Origin: Eukaryota sp. TZLM1-RC
Taxonomy: Eukaryota > Metamonada: BaSk clade
Length of the DNA: 64,000 nt
Direction: 5' to 3'
Assembly: GCA_040285825.1 (NCBI GenBank)
Contig: JAUPSS010000010.1
Coordinates: 248,001-312,000 of the forward strand
The position numbers were made by a program, and so were the translations under genes. The notes beneath the pieces are model-generated. The model searched no databases. It was not told where the DNA came from and worked only from the letters and a program-made list of their open reading frames with translations. Below are positions 28,960 to 41,050 of the stretch, one piece after another. How positions within the stretch are numbered: position 1 is the stretch's first letter; each line of letters begins with the position of its first letter.

Positions 28960-29373
28960 GTACTTCGAATTATATTTTTAATTTACATTTTAAAAACGCT
29001 TTCAATGCAGTGAAGAGGTCGTCAATCTTGCCCTTGCTTCAAACTCATTTTCCAGAAGCTGAGTCGTTCTTTTACAATTTTTATGGCTCACAGTCGACTC
29101 TTGTATATGAGGAATTCAATCTAATATCATCATCTGGTGTCAAACAAGGTGATCCATTAGGTCCTTTCTTTTTCTGCCTTGCTATCCATCCTTTAATGTG
29201 TGAATTAAAACAAGAATTTCCAAATGTTCATATAACTGCTTATATGGATGACATATCAATAATTGGTCCAATTGATTCATTGAGAACATTTGCTGAAATT
29301 GTTCAACAGCGCTATTATCAAATTGGTCTTTCTCTAAATATTTCCAAATGTTTATTGATTGGTAGAGAGCCTG
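28960..29373 (+). pseudogene. R2-like RT fragment next to the tandem array
   Basis: LLQTHFPEAESFFYNFYGSQ, SSSGVKQGDPLGPFFFCLAIHP and ITAYMDDISIIGP: palm motifs with an intact YMDD. The frame runs to LNISKCLLIGREPV and is cut by the first LTR of the array. I find no continuation at the right end of the array. Confidence 0.82.
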
Positions 29374-29512
29374 TGATGCCGTTAGGCAGAAATACCAAAG
29401 ATGAAAAGAAGAAAAGAGAGCTTTATTAATTAAAATACTTGTTCTTGAACAAGTGCCACGTCATCATGTGAATTCCTCATCTGTTTACCAAGTTAGTTTA
29501 TCAGTAACAACA
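29374..29512 (-). repeat. First LTR of the array
   Basis: Starts TGATGCCGTTAGGCAG, ends CAGTAACAACA; it cuts an R2-like RT fragment. Confidence 0.85.
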
Positions 29513-32500
29513 ACACTACTTCTTCCCATTTTCTTTCAACAGTTTCGTAAACCATTTAGCATAATGAAGATAGGGGATTTGTGAAATACTGAGGCACGTG
29601 GTGTAGATGATTTACTTCGTGCTTAACATTTGAGGGGCAATCACGAGCTAGATGACCTTTCTGATAACATTTAAAACATGTCCCGTCAGTCAATTTGCGA
29701 CACGTATGGGATGAACGAAACTTCATGCCAGCTTGATGCACAGAGTCAGTATTTTCAAGAACAGTCTTTAAAGACCTGTTCCAAGAAGCTACTCGCGTGC
29801 AATCATGTAGTTCATCCTTTGCGGTATTTACCAATATAGGAAAATCGGGGAATACCTCGTCCCGAATTCGAGAAATCAGAAATTTCTGCAATCCTAATAA
29901 AAAAAATATTCGTGGCGAATCTGATCATTAAGGTTGAGTCAGGCATTTTGAGTCCGGAAGCCCTGCTTTTGCCTGAAAAAACCTCCCAGGTAGCAGGATA
30001 TACGTTCACGAACGTCGCCCTTACGGACCTCAAATTTCAACTTAGACATCACCAAGTTGAATCCCTCGTACGAGGAAAACGAAGTGGGGGATCTTAAATG
30101 ATCCAGCAAAATTTCATTGGATGAATCGACCCCAGTTATTGTGAGAACCAATGATTCTAACAAGAAGGGGTCAACGAGGAGCCTTGCTGGAACAAACTTT
30201 TTCTTCAAAGTAGCAGAAGAGTACACCTTCCACTGTTGTAGGAACAACAGAACATCATCCACTTCCATAGAAGCAAGGGACGAATGTGGTAATTGTGTAG
30301 ATAACTTCTGCAATGAGGACCAATAATTACTGATGCCGTTAGGCAGAAATACCAAAGATGAAAAGAAGAAAAGAGAGCGTTATTTATAAAAATACTTGTT
30401 TTTGAACAAGTGCCACGTCATCATGTGAATTTATGTCTGTCTACTAAGTTAATGTATCAGTAACAACAAAACTACTTCTTCCCATTTCATTTCAACAGTT
30501 TCGTAAACCATTTAGCATAATGAAGATATGCGATTTGTGAGATATTGAGGCACGTGGTGTAAATGATTTACTTCGTGCTTAACGTTTGAGGGGCAATGAC
30601 GAGCTAGATGGCCTTTCTGATAACATTTAAAACATGTCCCGTCAGTCAATTTGCGACACGTATGGGATGAACGAAACTTCATGCCAGCTTAATGCACAGA
30701 GTCAGTATTTTCAGAAACAGTCTTTCAAGACCTGTTCCAAGAAGCTACTCGCGTGCAATCATGTAGTTCATCCTTTGCGGTATTTACCAATATAGGAAAA
30801 TCGGGGAATACCTCGTCCCGAATTCGAGAAATCACAAATTTCTGCAATCCTAATAAAAAAATACCCGTGGCGAATCTGATCATTAAGGTTGAGTCAGGCA
30901 TTTTGAGTCCGGAAGCCCTGCTTTTGCCTGAAAAAAACCTCCCAGGTAGCAGGATATACGTTCACGAACGTCGCCCTTACGGACATCAAATTTCAACTTA
31001 GACATCACCAAGTTGAATTCCTCGTACGAAAAAAACGAAGTGGGGGATCTTAAATGATCCAGAAAAATTTCATTGGATGAATCGACCCCAGTTATTGTGA
31101 GAACCAATGATTCTAACAAGAAGGGGTCAACGAGGAGCCTTGCTGGAACAAACTTTTTCTTCAAAGTAGCAGAAGAGTACACCTTCCACTGTTGTAGGAA
31201 CAACAGAACATCATCCACTTCCATAGAAGCAAGGGACGAATGTGGTAATTGTGTAGATCACTTCTGCAATGAGGACCAATAATTACTGATGCCGTTAGGC
31301 AGAAATACCAAAGATGAAAAGAAGGAAAGAGAGCGTTATTTATAAAAATACTTGTTTTTGAACAAGTGCCACGTCATCATGTGAATTTATGTCTGTCTAC
31401 TAGGTTAATGTATCAGTAACAACAAAACTACTTCTTCCCATTTCCTTTCAACAGTTTCGTAAACCATTTAGCATAATGAAGATATGCGATTTGTGAGATA
31501 TTGAGGCACGTGGTGTAAATGATTTACTTCGTGCTTAACGTTTGAGGGGCAATGACGAGCTAGATGGCCTTTCTGATAACATTTAAAACATGTCCCGTCA
31601 GTCAATTTGCGACACGTATGGGATGAACGAAACTTCATGCCAGCTTGATGCACAGAGTCAGTATTTTCAGAAACAGTCTTTAGAGACCTGTTCCAAGAAG
31701 CTACTCGCGTGCAATCATGTAGTTCATCCTTTGCGGTATTTACCAATATAGGAAAATCGGGGAATACCTCGTCCCGAATTCGAGAAATCAGAAATTTCTG
31801 CAATCCTAATAAAAAAAATACCCGTGGCGAATCTGATCATTAAGGTTGAGTCAGGCATTTTGAGTCCGGAAGCCCTGCTTTTGCCTGAAAAAAACCTCCC
31901 AGGTAGCAGGATATACGTTCACGAACGTCGCCCTTACGGACATCAAATTTCAACTTAGACATCACCAAGTTGAATTCCTCGTACGAAAAAAACGAAGTGG
32001 GGGATCTTAAATGATCCAGAAAAATTTCATTGGATGAATCGACCCCAGTTATTGTGAGAACCAATGATTCTAACAAGAAGGGGTCAATGAGGAGCCTTGC
32101 TGGAACAAACTTTTTCTTCAAAGTAGCAGAAGAGTACACCTTCCACTGTTGTAGGAACAACAGAACATCATCCACTTCCATAGAAGCAAGGGACGAATGT
32201 GGTAATTGTGTAGATCACTTCTGCAATGAGGACCAATAATTACTGATGCCGTTAGGCAGAAATACCAAAGATGAAAAGAAGAAAAGAGAGCGTTATTTAT
32301 AAAAATACTTGTTTTTGAACAAGTGCCACGTCATCATGTGAATTTATGTCTGTCTACTAGGTTAATGTATCAGTAACAACAAAACTACTTCTTCCCATTT
32401 CCTTTCAACAGTTTCGTAAACCATTTAGCATAATGAAGATATGCGATTTGTGAGATATTGAGGCACGTGGTGTAAATGATTTACTTCGTGCTTAACGTTT

Positions 32501-33202
32501 GAGGGGCAATGACGAGCTAGATGGCCTTTCTGATAACATTTAAAACATGTCACGTCAGTCAATTTGCGACACGTATGGGATGTACGAAACTTCATGCCAG
32601 CTTGATGCACAGAGTCAGTATTTTCAGAAACAGTCTTTAGAGACCTGTTCCAAGAAGCTACTCGCGTGCAATCATGTAGTTCATCCTTTGCGGTATTTAC
32701 CAATATAGGAAAATCGGGGAATACCTCGTCCCGAATTCGAGAAATCAGAAATTTCTGCAATCCTAATAAAAAAAATACCCGTGGCGAATCTGATCATTAA
32801 GGTTGAGTCAGGCATTTTGAGTCCGGAAGCCCTGCTTTTGCCTGAAAAAAACCTCCCAGGTAGCAGGATATACGTTCACGAACGTCGCCCTTACGGACAT
32901 CAAATTTCAACTTAGACATCACCAAGTTGAATTCCTCGTACGAAAAAAACGAAGTGGGGGATCTTAAATGATCCAGAAAAATTTCATTGGATGAATCGAC
33001 CCCAGTTATTGTGAGAACCAATGATTCTAACAAGAAGGGGTCAACGAGGAGCCTTGCTGGAACAAACTTTTTTTCTTCAAAGTAGCAGAAGAGTACACCT
33101 TCCACTGTTGTAGGAACAACAGAACATCATCCACTTCCATAGAAGCAAGGGACGAATGTGGTAATTGTGTAGATCACTTCTGCAATGAGGACCAATAATT
33201 AC

Positions 33203-36074
33203 TGATGCCGTTAGGCAGAAATACCAAAGATGAAAAGAAGGAAAGAGAGCGTTATTTATAAAAATACTTGTTTTTGAACAAGTGCCACGTCATCATGTGA
33301 ATTTATGTCTGTCTACTAGGTTAATGTATCAGTAACAACAAAACTACTTCTTCCCATTTCCTTTCAACAGTTTCGTAAACCATTTAGCATAATGAAGATA
33401 TGCGATTTGTGAGATATTGAGGCACGTGGTGTAAATGATTTACTTCGTGCTTAACGTTTGAGGGGCAATGACGAGCTAGATGGCCTTTCTGATAACATTT
33501 AAAACATGTCCCGTCAGTCAATTTGCGACACGTATGGGATGAACGAAACTTCATGCCAGCTTGATGCACAGAGTCAGTATTTTCAAAAACAGTCTTTCAA
33601 GACCTGTTCCAAGAAGCTACTCGCGTGCAATCATGTAGTTCATCCTTTGCGGTATTTACCAATATAGGAAAATCGGGGAATACCTCGTCCCGAATTCGAG
33701 AAATCACAAATTTCTGCAATCCTAATAAAAAAAATACCCGTGGCGAATCTGATCATTAAGGTTGAGTCAGGCATTTTGAGTCCGGAAGCCCTGCTTTTGC
33801 CTGAAAAAAACCTCCCAGGTAGCAGGATATACGTTCACGAACGTCGCCCTTACGGACATCAAATTTCAACTTAGACATCACCAAGTTGAATTCCTCGTAC
33901 GAAAAAAACGAAGTGGGGGATCTTAAATGATCCAGAAAAATTTCATTGGATGAATCGACCCCAGTTATTGTGAGAACCAATGATTCTAACAAGAAGGGGT
34001 CAACGAGGAGCCTTGCTGGAACAAACTTTTTCTTCAAAGTAGCAGAAGAGTACACCTTCCACTGTTGTAGGAACAACAGAACATCATCCACTTCCATAGA
34101 AGCAAGGGACGAATGTGGTAATTGTGTAGATCACTTCTGCAATGAGGACCAATAATTACTGATGCCGCTAGGCAGAAATACCAAAGATGAAAAGAAGGAA
34201 AGAGAGCGTTATTTATAAAAATACTTGTTTTTGAACAAGTGCCACGTCATCATGTGAATTTATGTCTGTCTACTAGGTTAATGTATCAGTAACAACAAAA
34301 CTACTTCTTCCCATTTCCTTTCAACAGTTTCGTAAACCATTTAGCATAATGAAGATATGCGATTTGTGAGATATTGAGGCACGTGGTGTAAATGATTTAC
34401 TTCGTGCTTAACGTTTGAGGGGCAATGACGAGCTAGATGGCCTTTCTGATAACATTTAAAAACATGTCCCGTCAGTCAATTTGCGACATGTATGGGATGA
34501 ACGAAACTTCATGCCAGCTTGATGCACAGAGTCAGTATTTTCAAAAACAGTCTTTAGAGACCTGTTCCAAGAAGCTACTCGCGTGCAATCATGTAGTTCA
34601 TCCTTTGCGGTATTTACCAATATAGGAAAATCGGGGAATACCTCGTCCCGAATTCGAGAAATCACAAATTTCTGCAATCCTAATAAAAAAAATACCCGTG
34701 GCGAATCTGATCATTAAGGTTGAGTCAGGCATTTTGAGTCCGGAAGCCCTGCTTTTTGCCTGAAAAAAACCTCCCAGGTAGCAGGATATACGTTCACGAA
34801 CGTCGCCCTTACGGACATCAAATTTCAACTTAGACATCACCAAGTTGAATTCCTCGTACGAAAAAAACGAAGTGGGGGATCTTAAATGATCCAGAAAAAT
34901 TTCATTGGATGAATCGACCCCAGTTATTGTGAGAACCAATGATTCTAACAAGAAGGGGTCAACGAGGAGCCTTGCTGGAACAAACTTTTTCTTCAAAGTA
35001 GCAGAAGAGTACACCTTCCACTGTTGTAGGAACAACAGAACATCATCCACTTCCATAGAAGCAAGGGACGAATGTGGTAATTATGTAGATCACTTCTGCA
35101 ATGAGGACCAATAATTACTGATGCCGTTAGGCAGAAATACCAAAGATGAAAAGAAGGAAAGAGAGCGTTATTTATAAAAATACTTGTTTTTGAACAAGTG
35201 CCACGTCATCATGTGAATTTATGTCTGTCTACTAGGTTAATGTATCAGTAACAACAAAACTACTTCTTCCCATTTCCTTTCAACAGTTTCGTAAACCATT
35301 TAGCATAATGAAGATATGCGATTTGTGAGATATTGAGGCACGTGGTGTAAATGATTTACTTCGTGCTTAACGTTTGAGGGGCAATGACGAGCTAGATGGC
35401 CTTTCTGATAACATTTAAAACATGTCCCGTCAGTCAATTTGCGACATGTATGGGATGAACGAAACTTCATGCCAGCTTGATGCACAGAGTCAGTATTTTC
35501 AAAAACAGTCTTTAGAGACCTGTTCCAAGAAGCTACTCGCGTGCAATCATGTAGTTCATCCTTTGCGGTATTTACCAATATAGGAAAATCGGGGAATACC
35601 TCGTCCCGAATTCGAGAAATCAGAAATTTCTGCAATCCTAATAAAAAAATACCCGTGGCGAATCTGATCATTAAGGTTGAGTCAGGCATTTTGAGTCCGG
35701 AAGCCCTGCTTTTGCCTGAAAAAAACCTCCCAGGTAGCAGGATATACGTTCACGAACGTCGCCCTTACGGACATCAAATTTCAACTTAGACATCACCAAG
35801 TTGAATTCCTCGTACGAAAAAAACGAAGTGGGGGATCTTAAATGATCCAGAAAAATTTCATTGGATGAATCGACCCCAGTTATTGTGAGAACCAATGATT
35901 CTAACAAGAAGGGGTCAACGAGGAGCCTTGCTGGAACAAACTTTTTCTTCAAAGTAGCAGAAGAGTACACCTTCCACTGTTGTAGGAACAACAGAACATC
36001 ATCCACTTCCATAGAAGCAAGGGACGAATGTGGTAATTGTGTAGATCACTTCTGCAATGAGGACCAATAATTAC
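33203..36074 (-). repeat. Higher-order repeat block 1 (units 5-7)
   Basis: Units 5, 6 and 7 carry, in order, CTTTCAAGACC / CTTTAGAGACC / CTTTAGAGACC; AATCACAAA / AATCACAAA / AATCAGAAA; and GACACGTAT / GACATGTAT / GACATGTAT. Only unit 6 has GCCGCTAGG. The next three units repeat the whole pattern. Confidence 0.85.
34347..35056 (-). pseudogene. Representative array Gag (unit 6)
   Basis: Starts MEVDDVLLFLQQWKVYSS. It continues KFVPARLLVDPFLLESLVL, SKLKFDVRKGDVRERISCYL and SRASGLKMPDSTLMIRFA. After a frame change come FLISRIRDEVFPDFPILV, TRVASWNRSLKTV and the CCHC knuckle. It is homologous along its length to the Gag at 52985-53768. Two homopolymers decide the frame: the runs near 34750-34770 and 34684-34691. 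Unit 6 is in frame at the first but not the second; units 7 and 10 are in frame at the second but not the first. I find no unit with both in frame. No pol is present in any unit. Confidence 0.75.
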
Positions 36075-38944
36075 TGATGCCGTTAGGCAGAAATACCAAA
36101 GATGAAAAGAAGGAAAGAGAGCGTTATTTATAAAAATACTTGTTTTTGAACAAGTGCCACGTCATCATGTGAATTTATGTCTGTCTACTAGGTTAATGTA
36201 TCAGTAACAACAAAACTACTTCTTCCCATTTCCTTTCAACAGTTTCGTAAACCATTTAGCATAATGAAGATATGCGATTTGTGAGATATTGAGGCACGTG
36301 GTGTAAATGATTTACTTCGTGCTTAACGTTTGAGGGGCAATGACGAGCTAGATGGCCTTTCTGATAACATTTAAAACATGTCCCGTCAGTCAATTTGCGA
36401 CACGTATGGGATGAACGAAACTTCATGCCAGCTTGATGCACAGAGTCAGTATTTTCAAAAACAGTCTTTCAAGACCTGTTCCAAGAAGCTACTCGCGTGC
36501 AATCATGTAGTTCATCCTTTGCGGTATTTACCAATATAGGAAAATCGGGGAATACCTCGTCCCGAATTCGAGAAATCACAAATTTCTGCAATCCTAATAA
36601 AAAAAATACCCGTGGCGAATCTGATCATTAAGGTTGAGTCAGGCATTTTGAGTCCGGAAGCCCTGCTTTTGCCTGAAAAAACCTCCCAGGTAGCAGGATA
36701 TACGTTCACGAACGTCGCCCTTACGGACATCAAATTTCAACTTAGACATCACCAAGTTGAATTCCTCGTACGAAAAAAACGAAGTGGGGGATCTTAAATG
36801 ATCCAGAAAAATTTCATTGGATGAATCGACCCCAGTTATTGTGAGAACCAATGATTCTAACAAGAAGGGGTCAACGAGGAGCCTTGCTGGAACAAACTTT
36901 TTCTTCAAAGTAGCAGAAGAGTACACCTTCCACTGTTGTAGGAACAACAGAACATCATCCACTTCCATAGAAGCAAGGGACGAATGTGGTAATTGTGTAG
37001 ATCACTTCTGCAATGAGGACCAATAATTACTGATGCCGCTAGGCAGAAATACCAAAGATGAAAAGAAGGAAAGAGAGCGTTATTTATAAAAATACTTGTT
37101 TTTGAACAAGTGCCACGTCATCATGTGAATTTATGTCTGTCTACTAGGTTAATGTATCAGTAACAACAAAACTACTTCTTCCCATTTCCTTTCAACAGTT
37201 TCGTAAACCATTTAGCATAATGAAGATATGCGATTTGTGAGATATTGAGGCACGTGGTGTAAATGATTTACTTCGTGCTTAACGTTTGAGGGGCAATGAC
37301 GAGCTAGATGGCCTTTCTGATAACATTTAAAACATGTCCCGTCAGTCAATTTGCGACATGTATGGGATGAACGAAACTTCATGCCAGCTTGATGCACAGA
37401 GTCAGTATTTTCAAAAACAGTCTTTAGAGACCTGTTCCAAGAAGCTACTCGCGTGCAATCATGTAGTTCATCCTTTGCGGTATTTACCAATATAGGAAAA
37501 TCGGGGAATACCTCGTCCCGAATTCGAGAAATCACAAATTTCTGCAATCCTAATAAAAAAAATACCCGTGGCGAATCTGATCATTAAGGTTGAGTCAGGC
37601 ATTTTGAGTCCGGAAGCCCTGCTTTTGCCTGAAAAAAACCTCCCAGGTAGCAGGATATACGTTCACGAACGTCGCCCTTACGGACATCAAATTTCAACTT
37701 AGACATCACCAAGTTGAATTCCTCGTACGAAAAAAACGAAGTGGGGGATCTTAAATGATCCAGAAAAATTTCATTGGATGAATCGACCCCAGTTATTGTG
37801 AGAACCAATGATTCTAACAAGAAGGGGTCAACGAGGAGCCTTGCTGGAACAAACTTTTTCTTCAAAGTAGCAGAAGAGTACACCTTCCACTGTTGTAGGA
37901 ACAACAGAACATCATCCACTTCCATAGAAGCAAGGGACGAATGTGGTAATTGTGTAGATCACTTCTGCAATGAGGACCAATAATTACTGATGCCGTTAGG
38001 CAGAAATACCAAAGATGAAAAGAAGGAAAGAGAGCGTTATTTATAAAAATACTTGTTTTTGAACAAGTGCCACGTCATCATGTGAATTTATGTCTGTCTA
38101 CTAGGTTAATGTATCAGTAACAACAAAACTACTTCTTCCCATTTCCTTTCAACAGTTTCGTAAACCATTTAGCATAATGAAGATATGCGATTTGTGAGAT
38201 ATTGAGGCACGTGGTGTAAATGATTTACTTCGTGCTTAACGTTTGAGGGGCAATGACGAGCTAGATGGCCTTTCTGATAACATTTAAAACATGTCCCGTC
38301 AGTCAATTTGCGACATGTATGGGATGAACGAAACTTCATGCCAGCTTGATGCACAGAGTCAGTATTTTCAAAAACAGTCTTTAGAGACCTGTTCCAAGAA
38401 GCTACTCGCGTGCAATCATGTAGTTCATCCTTTGCGGTATTTACCAATATAGGAAAATCGGGGAATACCTCGTCCCGAATTCGAGAAATCAGAAATTTCT
38501 GCAATCCTAATAAAAAAATACCCGTGGCGAATCTGATCATTAAGGTTGAGTCAGGCATTTTGAGTCCGGAAGCCCTGCTTTTGCCTGAAAAAAACCTCCC
38601 AGGTAGCAGGATATACGTTCACGAACGTCGCCCTTACGGACATCAAATTTCAACTTAGACATCACCAAGTTGAATTCCTCGTACGAAAAAAACGAAGTGG
38701 GGGATCTTAAATGATCCAGAAAAATTTCATTGGATGAATCGACCCCAGTTATTGTGAGAACCAATGATTCTAACAAGAAGGGGTCAACGAGGAGCCTTGC
38801 TGGAACAAACTTTTTTCTTCAAAGTAGCAGAAGAGTACACCTTCCACTGTTGTAGGAACAACAGAACATCATCCACTTCCATAGAAGCAAGGGACGAATG
38901 TGGTAATTGTGTAGATCACTTCTGCAATGAGGACCAATAATTAC
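36075..38944 (-). repeat. Higher-order repeat block 2 (units 8-10)
   Basis: Repeats all four diagnostic patterns of units 5-7 in the same order; here GCCGCTAGG is in unit 9. Units 2-4 share the CAAG/AGAG/AGAG pattern but not the others. Confidence 0.85.
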
Positions 38945-39900
38945 TGATGCCGTTAGGCAGAAATACCAAAAGATGAAAAGAAGGAAAGAGAGCGTTATTT
39001 ATAAAAATACTTGTTTTTGAACAAGTGCCACGTCATCATGTGAATTTATGTCTGTCTACTAGGTTAATGTATCAGTAACAACAAAACTACTTCTTCCCAT
39101 TTCCTTTCAACAGTTTCGTAAACCATTTAGCATAATGAAGATATGCGATTTGTGAGATATTGAGGCACGTGGTGTAAATGATTTACTTCGTGCTTAACGT
39201 TTGAGGGGCAATGACGAGCTAGATGGCCTTTCTGATAACATTTAAAACATGTCCCGTCAGTCAATTTGCGACACGTATGGGATGAACGAAACTTCATGCC
39301 AGCTTAATGCACAGAGTCAGTATTTTCAGAAACAGTCTTTAAAGACCTATTCCAAGAAGCTACTCGCGTGCAATCATGTAGTTCATTCTTTGCGGTATTT
39401 ACCAATGTAGGAAAATCGGGGAATACCTCGTCCCGAATTCGAGAAATCAGAAATTTCTGCAATCCTAATAAAAAAAATACCCGTGGGGAATCTGATCATT
39501 AAGGTTGAGTCAGGCATTTTGAGTCGGAAGCCCTGCTTTTGCCTGAAAAAACCTCCCAGGTAGCAGGATATACGTTCACGAACGTCGCCCTTACGGACCT
39601 CAAATTTCAACTTAGACGTCACTAAGTTGAATCCCTCGTACAAGGAAAACGAAGTGGGGAATCTTAAATGATCCAGAAAATTTCATCGGATGAATCGACC
39701 CCAGTTCTTGTGAGAACCAATGATTCTAACAAGAAGGGTCTCAACGAGGAGCCTTGCTGGAACAAACTTTTTCTTCGGAGTAACAGAAGAGTACACCTTC
39801 CACTGTTGTAGGAACAACAGAACATCATCCACTTCTATAGAAGCAAGGGACGAATGTAATAATTGTGTAGATAACTTCTGCAATGAGGACCAATAATTAC

Positions 39901-40038
39901 TGATGCCGTTAGGCAGAAATACCAAAGATGAAAAGAAGAAAAGAGAGCGTTATTTATAAAAATACTTGTTTTTGAACAAGTGCCACGTCATCATGTGAAT
40001 TTATGTCTGTCTACTAGGTTAGTGTATCAGTAACAACA
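39901..40038 (-). repeat. Last LTR of the array
   Basis: 138 bp. After it the sequence becomes unrelated to the internal unit (ACATGAGC instead of ACACTACTTC), which fixes the LTR end at TAACAACA. Confidence 0.85.
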
Positions 40039-40267
40039 ACATGAGCTTTACTGAGAGGTATGTTTTGAATACTTTTGTGGACATTCTCAACAAATTGAAA
40101 ATTATGTAGACAATGAGAATGTAAAGAAACAGAAGAAATGTTTTTGACTGGAATTTGTCTTTTTTAACGTAGTTTTCAGCAATAAATTCAATATGATATG
40201 ATAAACATAATATTGATATGATGAATGTTTATGATTTGATAAAAACAATTAACTTACAACAGAATAA
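40039..40267. other. Short AT-rich spacer after the array
   Basis: Nothing recognisable; it separates the array from a family B LTR. Confidence 0.4.
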
Positions 40268-41050
40268 TGTTGGCGTCGTTATGCTTACATAATATGAATA
40301 GTAACTAAATTAACTTAATTCTAATTCTCGCCGACTTAAAGCATCAATAATTATTGGCCTGTATTAAGTCATAAGGTAAACCATAACTAACAGCATTTCA
40401 TCAGCTAGAAGTCAACCTCAGTCACCCAAAACAGGTGACAGCGTGTCAGACATCTCCAGCCTGATGCTTTCGACATTACACATTCTGACCATAAAATGCA
40501 GCTTAAAAATAGTCAAGGAAACGAGGTTGCGAACCTAACTCCCACTTCCTCCTTCAATGAACACTCAGTTGCAATTGAAAAAATGGACGCGGTACCTTCT
40601 TTATTTAAAATAGATGATTTTAAAACAAAAACTGTATTCCTATTCTGACTCAAACATTGATAAAAGACGGAACGAGAACAAACCCGACTCCTCCTTTCAC
40701 AAATGTAAAAGATTCAGACGCATCAAAAACAGATTACGAGAATGACTTCCTTTCCCCTCTCTAGAGTAAATTCCAGAAAAGATACCAAAAAAGTATCAGA
40801 AATTTTTTCAAACGAAAAAAAACAAACTTATAAAAGCTCTTGAGCACTGAGCAGAGATATTCACGGACCAAGCGCAGAATGTTGCCCCAAAATCTGTGGA
40901 ATAAACAAACGAATCAACGAGATCATGGCCACCCCCATCATTGATTAAATTGATTGGAATGCCTCTCTTTTTAGATCGGTATGTGAGGTGTATAAGGATA
41001 CGCTCTTTTGAGTAACGTGATCTTTCGGATTATGAAAGTATTACGTCACC
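40268..41050 (+). pseudogene. Family B 5' LTR, leader and decayed gag
   Basis: The LTR is 40268-40346 (TGTTGGCGTC to AAAGCATCA), then ATAATTATTGGCC and a leader like those at 21610 and 62439. The decayed gag (reading frames with SLMLS..., and NETNPTPTSSF-like Pro/Thr-rich sequence) has many stops. It ends where inverted family A sequence begins. Confidence 0.7.

Larger units (their letters stand above)
29374..40038 (-). repeat. Tandem array of a gag-only LTR element: 11 units of ~957 bp, 12 LTRs
   Basis: The LTR start TGATGCCG(T/C)TAGGCAG recurs at 29374, 30331, 31287, 32244, 33203, 34160, 35119, 36075, 37031, 37988, 38945 and 39901, with spacings of 956-959. Each unit is an LTR of ~138 bp plus ~819 bp that encodes a Gag on the minus strand with a CFKCYQKGHLARHC knuckle. 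Neighbouring units share one LTR (LTR-gag-LTR-gag...). The first unit and the last unit with the final LTR are the most diverged, as at the edges of satellites. The flanks are unlike each other, and I see no target duplication around the whole array. Confidence 0.95.

Noticed and set aside
30117-38000. The 69-residue plus-strand ORF present in nearly every array unit
   Set aside because: It lies antisense to the gag start and is conserved only because the DNA repeats; it has no relative outside and no plausible composition.
29374-40038. A cluster of duplicated host genes or a CRISPR-like array
   Set aside because: The ~957-bp unit has LTR ends, a primer-binding-like site and a Gag with a CCHC knuckle; there are no short spacers, and the single-copy relative has a TSD.
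29370-40042. A target-site duplication around the whole array
   Set aside because: The four bases on the left (CCTG) and right (ACAT) do not match, and the right flank does not continue the RT fragment.
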